The translations under genes and the position numbers were made by a program. The notes under the pieces were generated by a model. That model searched no databases, was not told where the DNA came from, and worked only from the letters and a program-made list of their open reading frames with translations. From Kordia algicida (GTDB lineage Bacteria > Bacteroidota > Bacteroidia > Flavobacteriales > Flavobacteriaceae): a stretch of DNA of 64,000 nucleotides. The stretch lies in assembly GCF_051013375.1 (NCBI RefSeq), contig NZ_CP142125.1; one strand, written 5' to 3'. This document shows positions 16,600 to 25,044 of the stretch, one piece after another. Positions within the stretch are counted from its first letter, which is position 1, and each line of letters begins with the position of its first letter.

Positions 16600-18525
16600 A
16601 TGCAATTCAAATACCCAGAAGTACTTTACGCGCTATTTTTACTCCTTATTCCTATTCTCGTTCACTTATTTCAATTACGCCGATTTGAAAAAACAGCGTT
16701 TACAAACGTAAAGTTTCTTCAAAATGTGATTCTGCAAACTCGAAAGAGTTCACAATTAAAGAAATGGCTGATTCTTTGTACGCGATTGCTCGCGCTTGCC
16801 GCCTTAGTTTTTGCCTTTGCACAACCGTATTTTGCCAATCGTGATATTGTAAAAACAGAGAAAGAAACGGTCATTTATCTCGATAATTCGTTTAGTATGG
16901 AAACGAAAGGCGAAAAAGGCGCTTTGCTCAAACGTGCCGTGCAAGAATTACTCAATACAGTTCCTGAAAATGAAGAAATCTCTATTTTTACGAATACGGA
17001 AACCTTCAAAAATACCACAATCAAAAGTATTCGAAATGAATTGTTACAACTCGAGTATTCGCACCAACAAGAAGCAATTCCAAGCGTAATTTTAAAAGGA
17101 AGAAAATTATTTTCTAAACAAAAGAATTCTGTAAAAAACCTGATTCTCATTTCAGATTTTCAACAAAACGAACAACTCTCTGTTCGAAACGATAGTACAT
17201 TCACTACAAATTATATTCAGCTAAAACCTGCAAACGCCAATAATATTGCGCTAGACAGTCTGTACATTGCCGAACAAGACGCTAATGCAGTAAAAATTGC
17301 AGTAATTTTAAAAAATTCGGGCATTCCCGTGCAAGATGTTCCTGTTTCGTTATACGATGGCGGAAGTTTGATTGCAAAATCATCAGTAGATTTAGATACA
17401 CAAAATACGTCAGAAGTTAGCTTTTCAATTCCTTCTAATAAAGTGATTCAAGGTGAAATTCGGATCGATGACAATTCATTGCAATTCGACAATAAACTGT
17501 TTTTCAACATCAATGCGCCACAAAAAATAAATGTGTTAGCGATTAACGAAGCTGATGATGCATTTTTAAAGAAATTATATACTGATGACGAATTTAAGCT
17601 GATTTCTTCACCATTGAATCAACTGAATTACAACGAAATCGCGACACAACAATTGATCGTTCTCAACGAACTAAAAACCATTCCGAATCCGTTGTTAACA
17701 GCCCTGAAAAGTTTCAAACAAAACGGCGGCTCACTCGTGATTATTCCCGCAAAGGAAAGCAATCTGCAAAGTTATAATGATCTTTTAAAAACAAATAATT
17801 TCAGTTCTTTTCAACAAGTACCAAACGCAACCGAAAAGAAAATTACCAAAATTAACTTTTCGCATCCGTTGTTTACCAATGTATTTGAAAAACAAGTAAC
17901 GAATTTTCAATATCCGAAAGTCAACGATTATTATAGTATTGGTTCAACTGCCGCAGTTTTACGCCTTGAAAATAATTTACCGTTTTTACTCGCAAACAAC
18001 GAAACCTATGTGTTTACGGCGCCAATCAATAATGAAAATTCAAACTTTAAAAATTCGCCATTAATCGTTCCGATTCTATATAATATTGGGAAAAACAGCT
18101 TGCAATTAACGAATTTATATTACACATTAGGAAAAGAAAATACGTTTGATGTGCAAACGTCGCTCGGGCAAGATGCTGTGTTGTCTATCGCGAAAGCAGA
18201 TGAAGAATTTATTCCGTTGCAACAGACAAATAATAACAAAGTTCGCTTGACAACGGACGAATTTCCTTCAGAAGCTGGAATTTACAGCATTAAAAATCAA
18301 GATACTGAATTGCAACAAATTAGTTACAATTTTGACCGAAAAGAAAGTACATTACAATATCATAATATGGCGCAAAGTTATCCAAATCAAACGCACACAA
18401 CCGTAGCGCAATTCTTTGAAGATTTAAAAAATGAACAGTCGGTTGCGTCGCTTTGGAAATGGTTTGTTATTTTTGCACTACTATTTTTATGTATTGAAAT
18501 TTTGATTTTAAAATTCGTCAAATGA
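16600..18525 (+). CDS. BatA/VWA-domain membrane protein
   Basis: 641 residues. The N-terminal BatA (aerotolerance regulator) domain has a membrane helix at residues about 5-23 and a second near 58-80. A von Willebrand A-like segment follows, with a MIDAS-like DNSFS in VIYLDNSFSMET. The long middle region is probably periplasmic, and a C-terminal helix (about 617-638) closes the protein. Such proteins occur next to MoxR/Bat clusters or alone in Bacteroidota, and their molecular role is unclear. The stop overlaps the start of the next gene by four bases (ATGA), so translation of the dihydroorotase-like protein is probably coupled to this gene. Confidence 0.8.
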   Translation: MQFKYPEVLYALFLLLIPILVHLFQLRRFEKTAFTNVKFLQNVILQTRKSSQLKKWLILCTRLLALAALVFAFAQPYFANRDIVKTEKETVIYLDNSFSMETKGEKGALLKRAVQELLNTVPENEEISIFTNTETFKNTTIKSIRNELLQLEYSHQQEAIPSVILKGRKLFSKQKNSVKNLILISDFQQNEQLSVRNDSTFTTNYIQLKPANANNIALDSLYIAEQDANAVKIAVILKNSGIPVQDVPVSLYDGGSLIAKSSVDLDTQNTSEVSFSIPSNKVIQGEIRIDDNSLQFDNKLFFNINAPQKINVLAINEADDAFLKKLYTDDEFKLISSPLNQLNYNEIATQQLIVLNELKTIPNPLLTALKSFKQNGGSLVIIPAKESNLQSYNDLLKTNNFSSFQQVPNATEKKITKINFSHPLFTNVFEKQVTNFQYPKVNDYYSIGSTAAVLRLENNLPFLLANNETYVFTAPINNENSNFKNSPLIVPILYNIGKNSLQLTNLYYTLGKENTFDVQTSLGQDAVLSIAKADEEFIPLQQTNNNKVRLTTDEFPSEAGIYSIKNQDTELQQISYNFDRKESTLQYHNMAQSYPNQTHTTVAQFFEDLKNEQSVASLWKWFVIFALLFLCIEILILKFVK

Positions 18526-19772
18526 ACCTCCTCATAAAATCCGCCACTATCATTGATTCAGCGAGCGAACATCATCGTGCTACAAAAGATATTTTGATAG
18601 AAAACGGAGTTATTACACAAATTGCCAATTCCATAGAAAACTCAAACGATTATGAAACCATTTCGCTTGAAAACCTCCATGTTTCACAAGGTTGGTTTGA
18701 CAGCAGTGTAAGTTTGGGCGAACCAGGATTTGAAGAACGTGAAACAATCGAAAACGGTTTAAAAACAGCTGCAAAAAGTGGTTTTACGGCAATTGCGGTG
18801 AATCCGAATGCAAATCCGATTGCAGACACAAAAGCTGATATTGCTTTTTTAAAAAGTAATGCGCATGGAAATGCAGTCAGCCTCTACCCGATTGGCGCGC
18901 TGACAACGAACAGCGAAAGTGTTGATCTTGCCGAATTGTTTGATATGAAAAATGCTGGAGCGATTGCTTTTGGCGATTATCAAAAAGCGATTTCGAATCC
19001 GAATTTGCTAAAAATCGCCTTATTATATGCCGCAAATTTTGATGGTTTGGTCATGTCGTTTCCACAAGAAGATAAAATTGTTGGTAAAGGAATTGTCAAT
19101 GAAGGACACAATAGCACACGTCTTGGTTTAAAAGGAATTCCCGCTTTGGCTGAAGAATTACACGTAGCGCGTGATTTATTTTTGTTGGAATATACCAACG
19201 GAAAACTACACATTCCGACGATTTCAACCGCAAAATCAGTAGCACTAATTCGCGAAGCAAAACAAAAAGGATTGAACGTAAGTTGTTCGGTTGCCATTCA
19301 TAATTTGGTCATGACAGATGATGAATTGGAAGAATTTGAAACTAATTACAAAGTATTGCCACCGTTGCGTACCGAAAGTGACCGTAAAGCGTTGATTGAA
19401 GGTTTGCAAGACGGAACAATTGACATGATTACTTCCGATCACAATCCAATTGATGTAGAACATAAAAAAGTAGAATTTGACAACGCAATGTACGGAACCA
19501 TTGGTTTGGAAAGTGCTTTTGGCGCGTTGCAAACTATTTTTGATACCGACAAAACCGTTGAATTGTTAACTGCTGGAAAAGAACGTTTTGGTGTAGAAAC
19601 TTCCCAAATTACAGAAGGACAATTGGCAAATTTGACACTTTTCAATCCAGAAGGAAACTACACATTTACCCAAGATCACATTCACAGTACGTCTCAAAAT
19701 TCAGCGTTTTTAGGAAAAAAGTTAAAAGGAACTGTGTACGGAATCATTCATAAGCATCAAAAAATAGTGTAA
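18522..19772 (+). CDS. Dihydroorotase-like amidohydrolase, metal site lost
   Basis: 416 residues with the amidohydrolase/type I dihydroorotase fold throughout, including GFTAIAVNPNANP, TSDHNPIDVEHK and the final composite-domain sheet (GQLANLTLFNPEG). The canonical DxHVHxREPG metal and substrate motif is replaced by DSSVSLGEPG (residues 60-69). Both zinc-binding histidines are serine, and the substrate arginine is glycine. Active hydrolysis of dihydroorotate is therefore very unlikely. Such pseudo-dihydroorotases exist in other bacteria as structural partners of aspartate carbamoyltransferase. A genuine pyrC would have to be elsewhere. The start overlaps the BatA gene by four bases, and the next gene follows after two bases. 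Confidence 0.85.
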   Translation: MNLLIKSATIIDSASEHHRATKDILIENGVITQIANSIENSNDYETISLENLHVSQGWFDSSVSLGEPGFEERETIENGLKTAAKSGFTAIAVNPNANPIADTKADIAFLKSNAHGNAVSLYPIGALTTNSESVDLAELFDMKNAGAIAFGDYQKAISNPNLLKIALLYAANFDGLVMSFPQEDKIVGKGIVNEGHNSTRLGLKGIPALAEELHVARDLFLLEYTNGKLHIPTISTAKSVALIREAKQKGLNVSCSVAIHNLVMTDDELEEFETNYKVLPPLRTESDRKALIEGLQDGTIDMITSDHNPIDVEHKKVEFDNAMYGTIGLESAFGALQTIFDTDKTVELLTAGKERFGVETSQITEGQLANLTLFNPEGNYTFTQDHIHSTSQNSAFLGKKLKGTVYGIIHKHQKIV

Positions 19773-19774
19773 TT

Positions 19775-20101
19775 ATGGAGCAAAAAACAATCGACGAAGG
19801 CAGACAAACTGCTATTATTTCATACATTACTATTATCGGATTGGTCATTGCTATTTCGATGAATGTAGAAACTAAAAACGAATTTGCACGCATGCATATT
19901 CGCCAATCTTTAGGATTAAATATTTTATTTTACATCATTTCATTTTTTATCGGCTATTTCAATAGTCTGATGATTTCCGGATCATTTTACGTGTTTTTTA
20001 TCGTACTTTGGGTTTTCGGACTTACCAACGCAATTCAACGCGAATACAAGCCAATTCCGCTTTTGGGCGATTATTTTCAAGATTGGTTCAAATCTGTTTA
20101 A
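19775..20101 (+). CDS. DUF4870-like small integral membrane protein
   Basis: 108 residues with three predicted membrane segments (about residues 13-30, 48-66 and 68-88). It has the motif ARMHIRQSLGLN before the second helix, typical of short DUF4870-type or Tic20-like import-component-like proteins, and ends in a conserved P-x-L-G-x-x-F pattern (PIPLLGDYFQDW). The function of these proteins is not known. The ATG lies two bases after the stop of the dihydroorotase-like gene and 12 bp before the esterase gene. The run BatA-DHOase-like-DUF4870-esterase is thus probably one operon. Confidence 0.75.
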   Translation: MEQKTIDEGRQTAIISYITIIGLVIAISMNVETKNEFARMHIRQSLGLNILFYIISFFIGYFNSLMISGSFYVFFIVLWVFGLTNAIQREYKPIPLLGDYFQDWFKSV

Positions 20102-20113
20102 AACCTTATTTTC

Positions 20114-20767
20114 ATGCAAACTAAAAAATTATCACTTCATCATATTATTAGAGTTCCAAAAACAGCAACGGAGCAATCACCTGTCATTATTTTATTTCAC
20201 GGTTATGGAAGTAATGAGGAAGATTTATTTTCGTTTGCTGCCGAATTACCAGAAGATATTTTTGTGGTTTCTGCGCGTGCACCAAGAGATTTGCAACCGT
20301 ACGGATATTCTTGGTATGACATTCATTACACAGCAACTGAAAAAATAAGCAACGACGAACAAGCGATTGAATCGAGAGATATTGTTGCGACTTTTATTGA
20401 TGAAGTTGTGCAAAATTATCCTGTAGATGCTTCTAATGTAACGCTTTTAGGATTTAGTCAAGGAACAATTTTGAGTTACGCAGTTGCGTTTACCTATCCT
20501 GAAAAAGTAAAAAATGTAATTGCGCTTAGCGGATATTTGAATCATAACATCTTTGAGGTCAGCGATAGCAAAGATTACAGTCATTTAAATTTTTACTGTT
20601 CGCACGGAAGTGTCGATCAAGTCATTCCCGTAGATGCAGCACGTTTGATTACGCCGTTTATGGAATCGCATAATTTGAAGCATGTGTACGAAGAATATCC
20701 TGTAGGACATGGCGTTGCGCCACAAAACTTCTATTCTTTTAAATCTTGGTTGGAGAAGTTGCTTTAA
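20114..20767 (+). CDS. Alpha/beta hydrolase, carboxylesterase/phospholipase type
   Basis: 217 residues, cytosolic. The oxyanion-hole region is LFHGYGSNEEDLF, the nucleophile elbow is GFSQG (Ser about residue 117), the acid is Asp in HGSVDQVIP, and the His is in YPVGHGVAP. This is the compact YpfH/EstB-type carboxylesterase of the alpha/beta hydrolase superfamily, which acts on short-chain esters or lysophospholipids. The length is usual for the family. It is the last gene of the probable four-gene operon that starts with BatA. The native substrate is unknown. Confidence 0.85.
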   Translation: MQTKKLSLHHIIRVPKTATEQSPVIILFHGYGSNEEDLFSFAAELPEDIFVVSARAPRDLQPYGYSWYDIHYTATEKISNDEQAIESRDIVATFIDEVVQNYPVDASNVTLLGFSQGTILSYAVAFTYPEKVKNVIALSGYLNHNIFEVSDSKDYSHLNFYCSHGSVDQVIPVDAARLITPFMESHNLKHVYEEYPVGHGVAPQNFYSFKSWLEKLL

Positions 20768-20858
20768 AAATCTTTATTAGTTGATGCATTAATTTGAAGA
20801 TTTGAGAATGATTTTTATTCCTTTTGTAAAACAGTTATCAATAAACGTAACTTCGTTT

Positions 20859-21341
20859 ATGAGACAAATTGTAAAAACATTGCTGCTACTTCTAGTTTTA
20901 GCTTCTTGTAACAATGAAAAAATTCGTGAAATGGAAGATCAAATTGAAGTTTATAAAAAGGATATTGCAAGCTTAAAACAGCAAAATAAAATACTAAAAG
21001 ATTCTCTAAATTATAGAACCTACGAAAAACTAAAGAATACTTTGGTGTCTTGTTTTCCCGTTGAAAAAGATGTTTTTGTAGGCAAATCTAATACCATAAT
21101 AGTCCAATTTTATGAAAATTGGAAATTACCTCCATATGATGTATATCAAGTCACTAAAAATGGCAAAGAAGTCAAGAAAGATTTGATTTTAAAAGATCAG
21201 ACAGGTTTTTATTATGAAATTGATTTTCACCCAAATACAATACAAGAAGATTTATTAGAACTTGAAACCGTATTCAAAATTGATAGTCAACCACTTGTTA
21301 TAAAATCACGCGTCAATTTTGATGTAAAATATAAAAAGTGA
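20859..21341 (+). CDS. Small lipoprotein with coiled coil, unknown
   Basis: 160 residues from the ATG at 20859. The frame runs further upstream, but this start gives a proper lipoprotein signal (MRQIVKTLLLLLVLASC, lipobox LASC). The mature protein begins with a charged coiled coil (about residues 22-50, heptads with EDQIEVYKKDI) and continues into a beta-rich domain with alternating hydrophobic strands (IIVQFYENW, VFKIDSQPLVI). I recognise no family. It probably sits in the periplasmic face of a membrane. Its stop is directly adjacent to the stop of the convergent gene, with no spacer. Confidence 0.65.
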   Translation: MRQIVKTLLLLLVLASCNNEKIREMEDQIEVYKKDIASLKQQNKILKDSLNYRTYEKLKNTLVSCFPVEKDVFVGKSNTIIVQFYENWKLPPYDVYQVTKNGKEVKKDLILKDQTGFYYEIDFHPNTIQEDLLELETVFKIDSQPLVIKSRVNFDVKYKK

Positions 21342-21977
21342 CTACTGCAAATGTTGCCGATTGCTACTTTTATAAAACAAGTCTGTGAAGTATGGGAAAT
21401 TGTCTGAAACAAATAATTTGATACGTTTGCTTTTTTTGCATTCTTCGAGTGTTCCGCAAGGCAAACTATCTTTGTGTAAAATAGTTTCAACTTTGTAATT
21501 TTCTCCTTTAAAAGTATAATTTGCATGAATGCGAATATAGTTTGGATATGTGGGATTGATGCTTTCAATTTCGCCAAACATTTTAGTGTAACTTTTAAAA
21601 GCAACATTACGAGTTATGGGACGACTTGTGATGAGAATTTTAGAGGATTCTAAGTTATTCGGATCATATTTTACGGCATAATACGCACCAATAATTGGTT
21701 TTCCATTTCGGACTTCACTATTTCCCGGAGAACTTTCAGAAGGACCAGTAGCTTTTATCCAATTTCCTTTGTGATAATATGTATAATGAATTGTTTTATG
21801 ATCGCTATTGCGTCTTGTTACGATTCTAGAGACTTTTCCAACCGTAATAATTCCGTTTTTATCCAATTGATCGTTTTCTTCTTGTCGATTCTTATAAAAA
21901 TAAAAAATCAACAAAATAATTACGGCAATAAAAAGTCCTGCTTTTGTTTTTTCAGACATGCTAAAACTTCTATTCAT
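21342..21977 (-). CDS. Membrane-anchored protein of unknown function
   Basis: 211 residues. One N-terminal helix (about residues 12-28, AGLFIAVIILLIFYFY) anchors a soluble domain with two similar beta-rich halves, GKVSRIVTRRNSDHKTIHYTY and FGEIESINPTYPNYIRIHANYTF. Each half has a hydrophobic strand pattern like that of DUF3592-type domains, so an internal duplication is possible. The ATG at 21977 is used, but a second ATG six codons on is equally plausible. An octamer repeat precedes it. The downstream gene on the opposite strand ends one base away. Function unknown. Confidence 0.6.
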   Translation of the reverse strand: MNRSFSMSEKTKAGLFIAVIILLIFYFYKNRQEENDQLDKNGIITVGKVSRIVTRRNSDHKTIHYTYYHKGNWIKATGPSESSPGNSEVRNGKPIIGAYYAVKYDPNNLESSKILITSRPITRNVAFKSYTKMFGEIESINPTYPNYIRIHANYTFKGENYKVETILHKDSLPCGTLEECKKSKRIKLFVSDNFPYFTDLFYKSSNRQHLQ

Positions 21978-22000
21978 ACATCAAAAAATCATCAAACTCA

Positions 22001-22040
22001 CACATTAATACATTGATACATTGATACATTAGCACATTAA
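22001..22040. repeat. Octamer tandem repeat (YACATTRR, five units)
   Basis: Units CACATTAA, TACATTGA, TACATTGA, TACATTAG and CACATTAA run head to tail between two minus-strand genes. No coding or hairpin potential is evident. Confidence 0.7.
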
Positions 22041-22048
22041 AACTTCCC

Positions 22049-22570
22049 TTAATAGCGTTGATACAATACTTCACGTACCAATTCAAACTTCAGTTTTTTA
22101 TCTTTATCGATTTCGTATTCAAGTAGCATTTCTCCCCAATAAGTTCCATCAGAAAAACTACATAAAACCCATTTGTGGTTGATGACTTTTACTTTATCAA
22201 CTGCCATAAACTTTCCGCCTGTTCCATCAAAAGGCACTAAAGGATTGTTGGCTGAAGCTGAATTTAAATCGTATATAGCATCTGTAATTTCTTGTGAAAG
22301 CTTGTCCGTTTCAAAATTATATTCATCAAAATACGCCAACGCTTCCCCATTATTTTTTAGAGAAAAATAGCTTAAATCTAAGTTTTCATTGATTAAGATT
22401 TCCATCGTGTCTTTATAAGCAGTCACGTCATTTTTTAGGCTTTCAGTTTTCTCGCGCAACTTTTCTATTTTTTCATTTTGCTGCTTGTACATTTTATTCA
22501 TACTCACATATTGATATATTGCCAATAAGGCAAGAAATATAATCGTAAACAATAGAATTCTCTTTCTCAT
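22049..22570 (-). CDS. Membrane-anchored coiled-coil protein, unknown
   Basis: 173 residues. A basic start and a single membrane helix (about residues 5-22) lead into a heptad-rich coiled coil (about residues 25-62, with EKIEKLREKTESLKNDV). Then comes a compact beta domain of about 100 residues, ending in a conserved-looking sheet (KWVLCSFSDGTYWGEMLLEY). The domain resembles small hydrolase-like or NTF2-like folds in shape, but no catalytic motif is visible. It is encoded just downstream of the metallo-hydrolase gene on the same strand, 15 bp apart, so co-transcription is probable. Confidence 0.65.
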   Translation of the reverse strand: MRKRILLFTIIFLALLAIYQYVSMNKMYKQQNEKIEKLREKTESLKNDVTAYKDTMEILINENLDLSYFSLKNNGEALAYFDEYNFETDKLSQEITDAIYDLNSASANNPLVPFDGTGGKFMAVDKVKVINHKWVLCSFSDGTYWGEMLLEYEIDKDKKLKFELVREVLYQRY

Positions 22571-22585
22571 TCTGTGCTATTTTTT

Positions 22586-23350
22586 TTAAATCGTAATCGT
22601 TAATGTATCGTACGCCAAAAATACGTTTTCTGGCAGTTTTTCGGAAACTTCTGCATGAAAACCTAGCAAATGACTTATGTGCGTCAAATATGCTTTTTCT
22701 GGTTGAATTTCTGCAATAAACTCCAAAGCTTCTTCAAGTGAAAAATGTGAAATATGTTCTTCTATTCGCAACGCATTCACAACAAGCACTTTTAAACCTT
22801 TTAGTTTGTCACGTTCTTCCGCTTCCATTGTTTTGACATCGGTTAAATACGCAAAATTGTCAAATCGATAGCCAAAAACCTGCAATTTGTAATGCCAAGC
22901 ATTGATTGGCATTACCGTGACTCCTTGCAATTGAAACGGTTCGTTGTTCTTTACTTCATATTGTATAACGCCAGGCGCGCCAGGATATTTGTTTTCTGTG
23001 CGAAAAATATAATCAAACCGCTTTTTAAATTCTCCAAATACACGTTTGTGTGCATACATCGGAATATCGCCTTGACGAAAATAAAACGGTCTGATGTCGT
23101 CTAAACCAGCAGTATGATCGGCGTGTTCGTGCGTAAAAAGAATTCCATCAATTTTATTACAATTTGCACGTAACATTTGCTGACGAAAATCGGGTCCGCA
23201 ATCTATTACATATACTGCGTCATCCCAAGAAATTAAGATAGATACGCGCAAACGTTTATCGCGAAAATCATCACTCAAACACACAGGATGATTACTTCCA
23301 ATAATTGGAATTCCTTGAGAAGTTCCGGTTCCTAAAAAAGTTACTTGCAT
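22586..23350 (-). CDS. MBL-fold metallo-hydrolase, PhnP-like
   Basis: 254 residues from the ATG at 23350. The family begins VTFLGTGTSQGIP, so the longer in-frame start 14 codons upstream is rejected. Metal ligands are seen in the HxHxDH motif FTHEHADH (about residues 73-80), with further His in INAWHYKL and LTHISHLLG near the end. PhnP-type enzymes hydrolyse cyclic phosphodiesters such as ribose 1,2-cyclic phosphate. Related Bacteroidota proteins are often annotated only as MBL-fold hydrolases. It is the first gene of a two-gene unit with the coiled-coil protein. The substrate is inferred only at the level of phosphodiester. Confidence 0.85.
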   Translation of the reverse strand: MQVTFLGTGTSQGIPIIGSNHPVCLSDDFRDKRLRVSILISWDDAVYVIDCGPDFRQQMLRANCNKIDGILFTHEHADHTAGLDDIRPFYFRQGDIPMYAHKRVFGEFKKRFDYIFRTENKYPGAPGVIQYEVKNNEPFQLQGVTVMPINAWHYKLQVFGYRFDNFAYLTDVKTMEAEERDKLKGLKVLVVNALRIEEHISHFSLEEALEFIAEIQPEKAYLTHISHLLGFHAEVSEKLPENVFLAYDTLTITI

Positions 23351-23486
23351 CGTTTTGCTTGATAGTTTGTTAAGAATTAGACCGTTTTGCATTATTTTGC
23401 ATGCATTTTACCGACTATTCTTCAAATTTAACTGATTATTTAACAAAAAACCTCAAATATTTAGTTCAAAAAAAAATCTGAATGTT

Positions 23487-23494
23487 TATTTTTG
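23487..23494 (+). promoter_or_regulatory. Putative -7 box TATTTTTG
   Basis: Perfect TAnnTTTG box 23 bp before the ATG at 23518. It supports that start over the in-frame ATG at 23482, which would lie upstream of the transcription start. Confidence 0.6.
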
Positions 23495-23517
23495 TAGTAA
23501 ACAAATTCAAACTACGC

Positions 23518-24975
23518 ATGGCTATTGTCTACAAAGGTGACACGAATATAGAAAATGTACCTTCTATCAAAGCGAAAGCATTACGAATTAATTTAAACAG
23601 TCAAATCTACGGAACATTTGCAGAAATTGGTGCTGGGCAAGAAACGGTTCGTCATTTTTTTAGGTCTGGTGGCGCTTCAGGTACCATTGCAAAGGCAATG
23701 AGTGCGTATGATAAAGACTTTAGTGATGCCATTTATGGCGTTGAAAGTGATCGTCGTTATGTGACGGAAGCACGTTTGAAAAAGATGCTTTCGCATGAAA
23801 TGAAATTATTGGAAGATCGAATTCATCGTGAAAAACATCCTGATAAAATGTTCTTTTGCTTTGCCAATACGGTGGCAACGATTGATTTCGCTAAAAAATA
23901 CAAAGGTCATGGTTGGATGGGAATTAAATATCAAATTGATCCATCGCAAGAATATAACGAAATTATTCTGCATGTTCGTTTCCATGAAAATGATGCAAAA
24001 CTACAGCAAGAAACACTAGGAATTATGGGTGTAAACCTGATTCATGGTGCTTTTTATAAATACAACAATCCGAAACATTTACTAAAATATTTGTACGATC
24101 ATATTGATAAAGATAAGATTGAGATTGATACGATAAATTTTTCTGGACCACAATTTGAAGAAGTCGATAACCGCTTAATGAGTTTGCAACTCTTGAAAAA
24201 CGGCATGACAGAAGCCGTAATTTTTGGACCTGATGGAAATAATATCCTTCCTGCGCGTTTGCTTTACAAAAAGAATGTATTGGCACTTCGCGGAAGTTTT
24301 CGTCCTGTAACGAAGGTTAATATGGACATGTTTCAAAAATCGTATGATATTTTTATTCGTGAGAATAAGGTTGATGTCGATAAAACGGTAGTATTGTTTG
24401 AAATTACACTGTCTAACCTTCGTGCAGAAGGAGAAATTGACGAACAAGATTTTATGGACAGAGCACAATTGCTCGGTTCGCTTGGACAAACTGTGATGAT
24501 TTCCAATTTTAAAGAATATTATCGTTTGGTAGAATATTTCTCCAACTATACAAAAGAACGTATGGCGTTGACTATGGGCGTTAATAATTTGGTTGACATT
24601 TTTGATGAGAAATATTATCGTCACGTAAGTGGTGGAATTTTGGAAGCGTTTGGAAAACTATTCTATAAAGATTTAAAAGTATACTTATATCCAATGCGTC
24701 GTAAGGAAACGGGCGAATTGGTAAATAGCAATAACTTAAAAGTACATCCACGAATGAAAGAATTGTATAAATTCTTTAAATACAACGGAAAAGTGGTTGA
24801 TATTTTTGACTTTGATAATAGCATTTTAGATATTTTCTCTAGAAAAGTACTAAAAATGATTGCAGATAACGAAGAAGGTTGGGAAGAAATGTTACCTGAT
24901 GGAGTCGCAAAAATCATTAAAGAGAAAAACTTGTTTGGGTATTTACAACAAAACGAATTGATTGAAAATAAATAG
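23518..24975 (+). CDS. Conserved Bacteroidota cytosolic protein, function unknown
   Basis: 485 residues from the ATG at 23518. No signal peptide, membrane segment or beta-barrel pattern is present, so the label TonB-dependent receptor that sometimes attaches to such sequences is not supported. Conserved-looking blocks include AEIGAGQETVRHFFRSGGASGTIAKAM split across residues 28-54, FSDAIYGVESDRRYVTE and VLALRGSFRPVT. An alpha/beta enzyme fold seems likely, and the GAGQE and GGASGT segments could bind phosphate. A nicotinate-nucleotide-metabolism label is known to me from memory for similar proteins, but I cannot support it. The gene has its own promoter and terminator. Confidence 0.7.
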   Translation: MAIVYKGDTNIENVPSIKAKALRINLNSQIYGTFAEIGAGQETVRHFFRSGGASGTIAKAMSAYDKDFSDAIYGVESDRRYVTEARLKKMLSHEMKLLEDRIHREKHPDKMFFCFANTVATIDFAKKYKGHGWMGIKYQIDPSQEYNEIILHVRFHENDAKLQQETLGIMGVNLIHGAFYKYNNPKHLLKYLYDHIDKDKIEIDTINFSGPQFEEVDNRLMSLQLLKNGMTEAVIFGPDGNNILPARLLYKKNVLALRGSFRPVTKVNMDMFQKSYDIFIRENKVDVDKTVVLFEITLSNLRAEGEIDEQDFMDRAQLLGSLGQTVMISNFKEYYRLVEYFSNYTKERMALTMGVNNLVDIFDEKYYRHVSGGILEAFGKLFYKDLKVYLYPMRRKETGELVNSNNLKVHPRMKELYKFFKYNGKVVDIFDFDNSILDIFSRKVLKMIADNEEGWEEMLPDGVAKIIKEKNLFGYLQQNELIENK

Positions 24976-24980
24976 TATAA

Positions 24981-25006
24981 AAAAAGCTCCTTTTCAGGAG
25001 CTTTTT
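24981..25006. terminator. Bidirectional terminator
   Basis: Stem AAAAAGCTCC/GGAGCTTTTT with loop TTTTCA, flanked by A- and T-runs. It serves both the 23518 gene (plus) and the convergent T9SS protein gene (minus). Confidence 0.85.
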
Positions 25007-25044
25007 TTATGTCTTGTCTTTAAAACTAAATTTTTTAATCTTGC

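Noticed and set aside
23518..24975. TonB-dependent receptor label
   Set aside because: There is no signal peptide, plug domain or beta-barrel pattern; the protein looks cytosolic.
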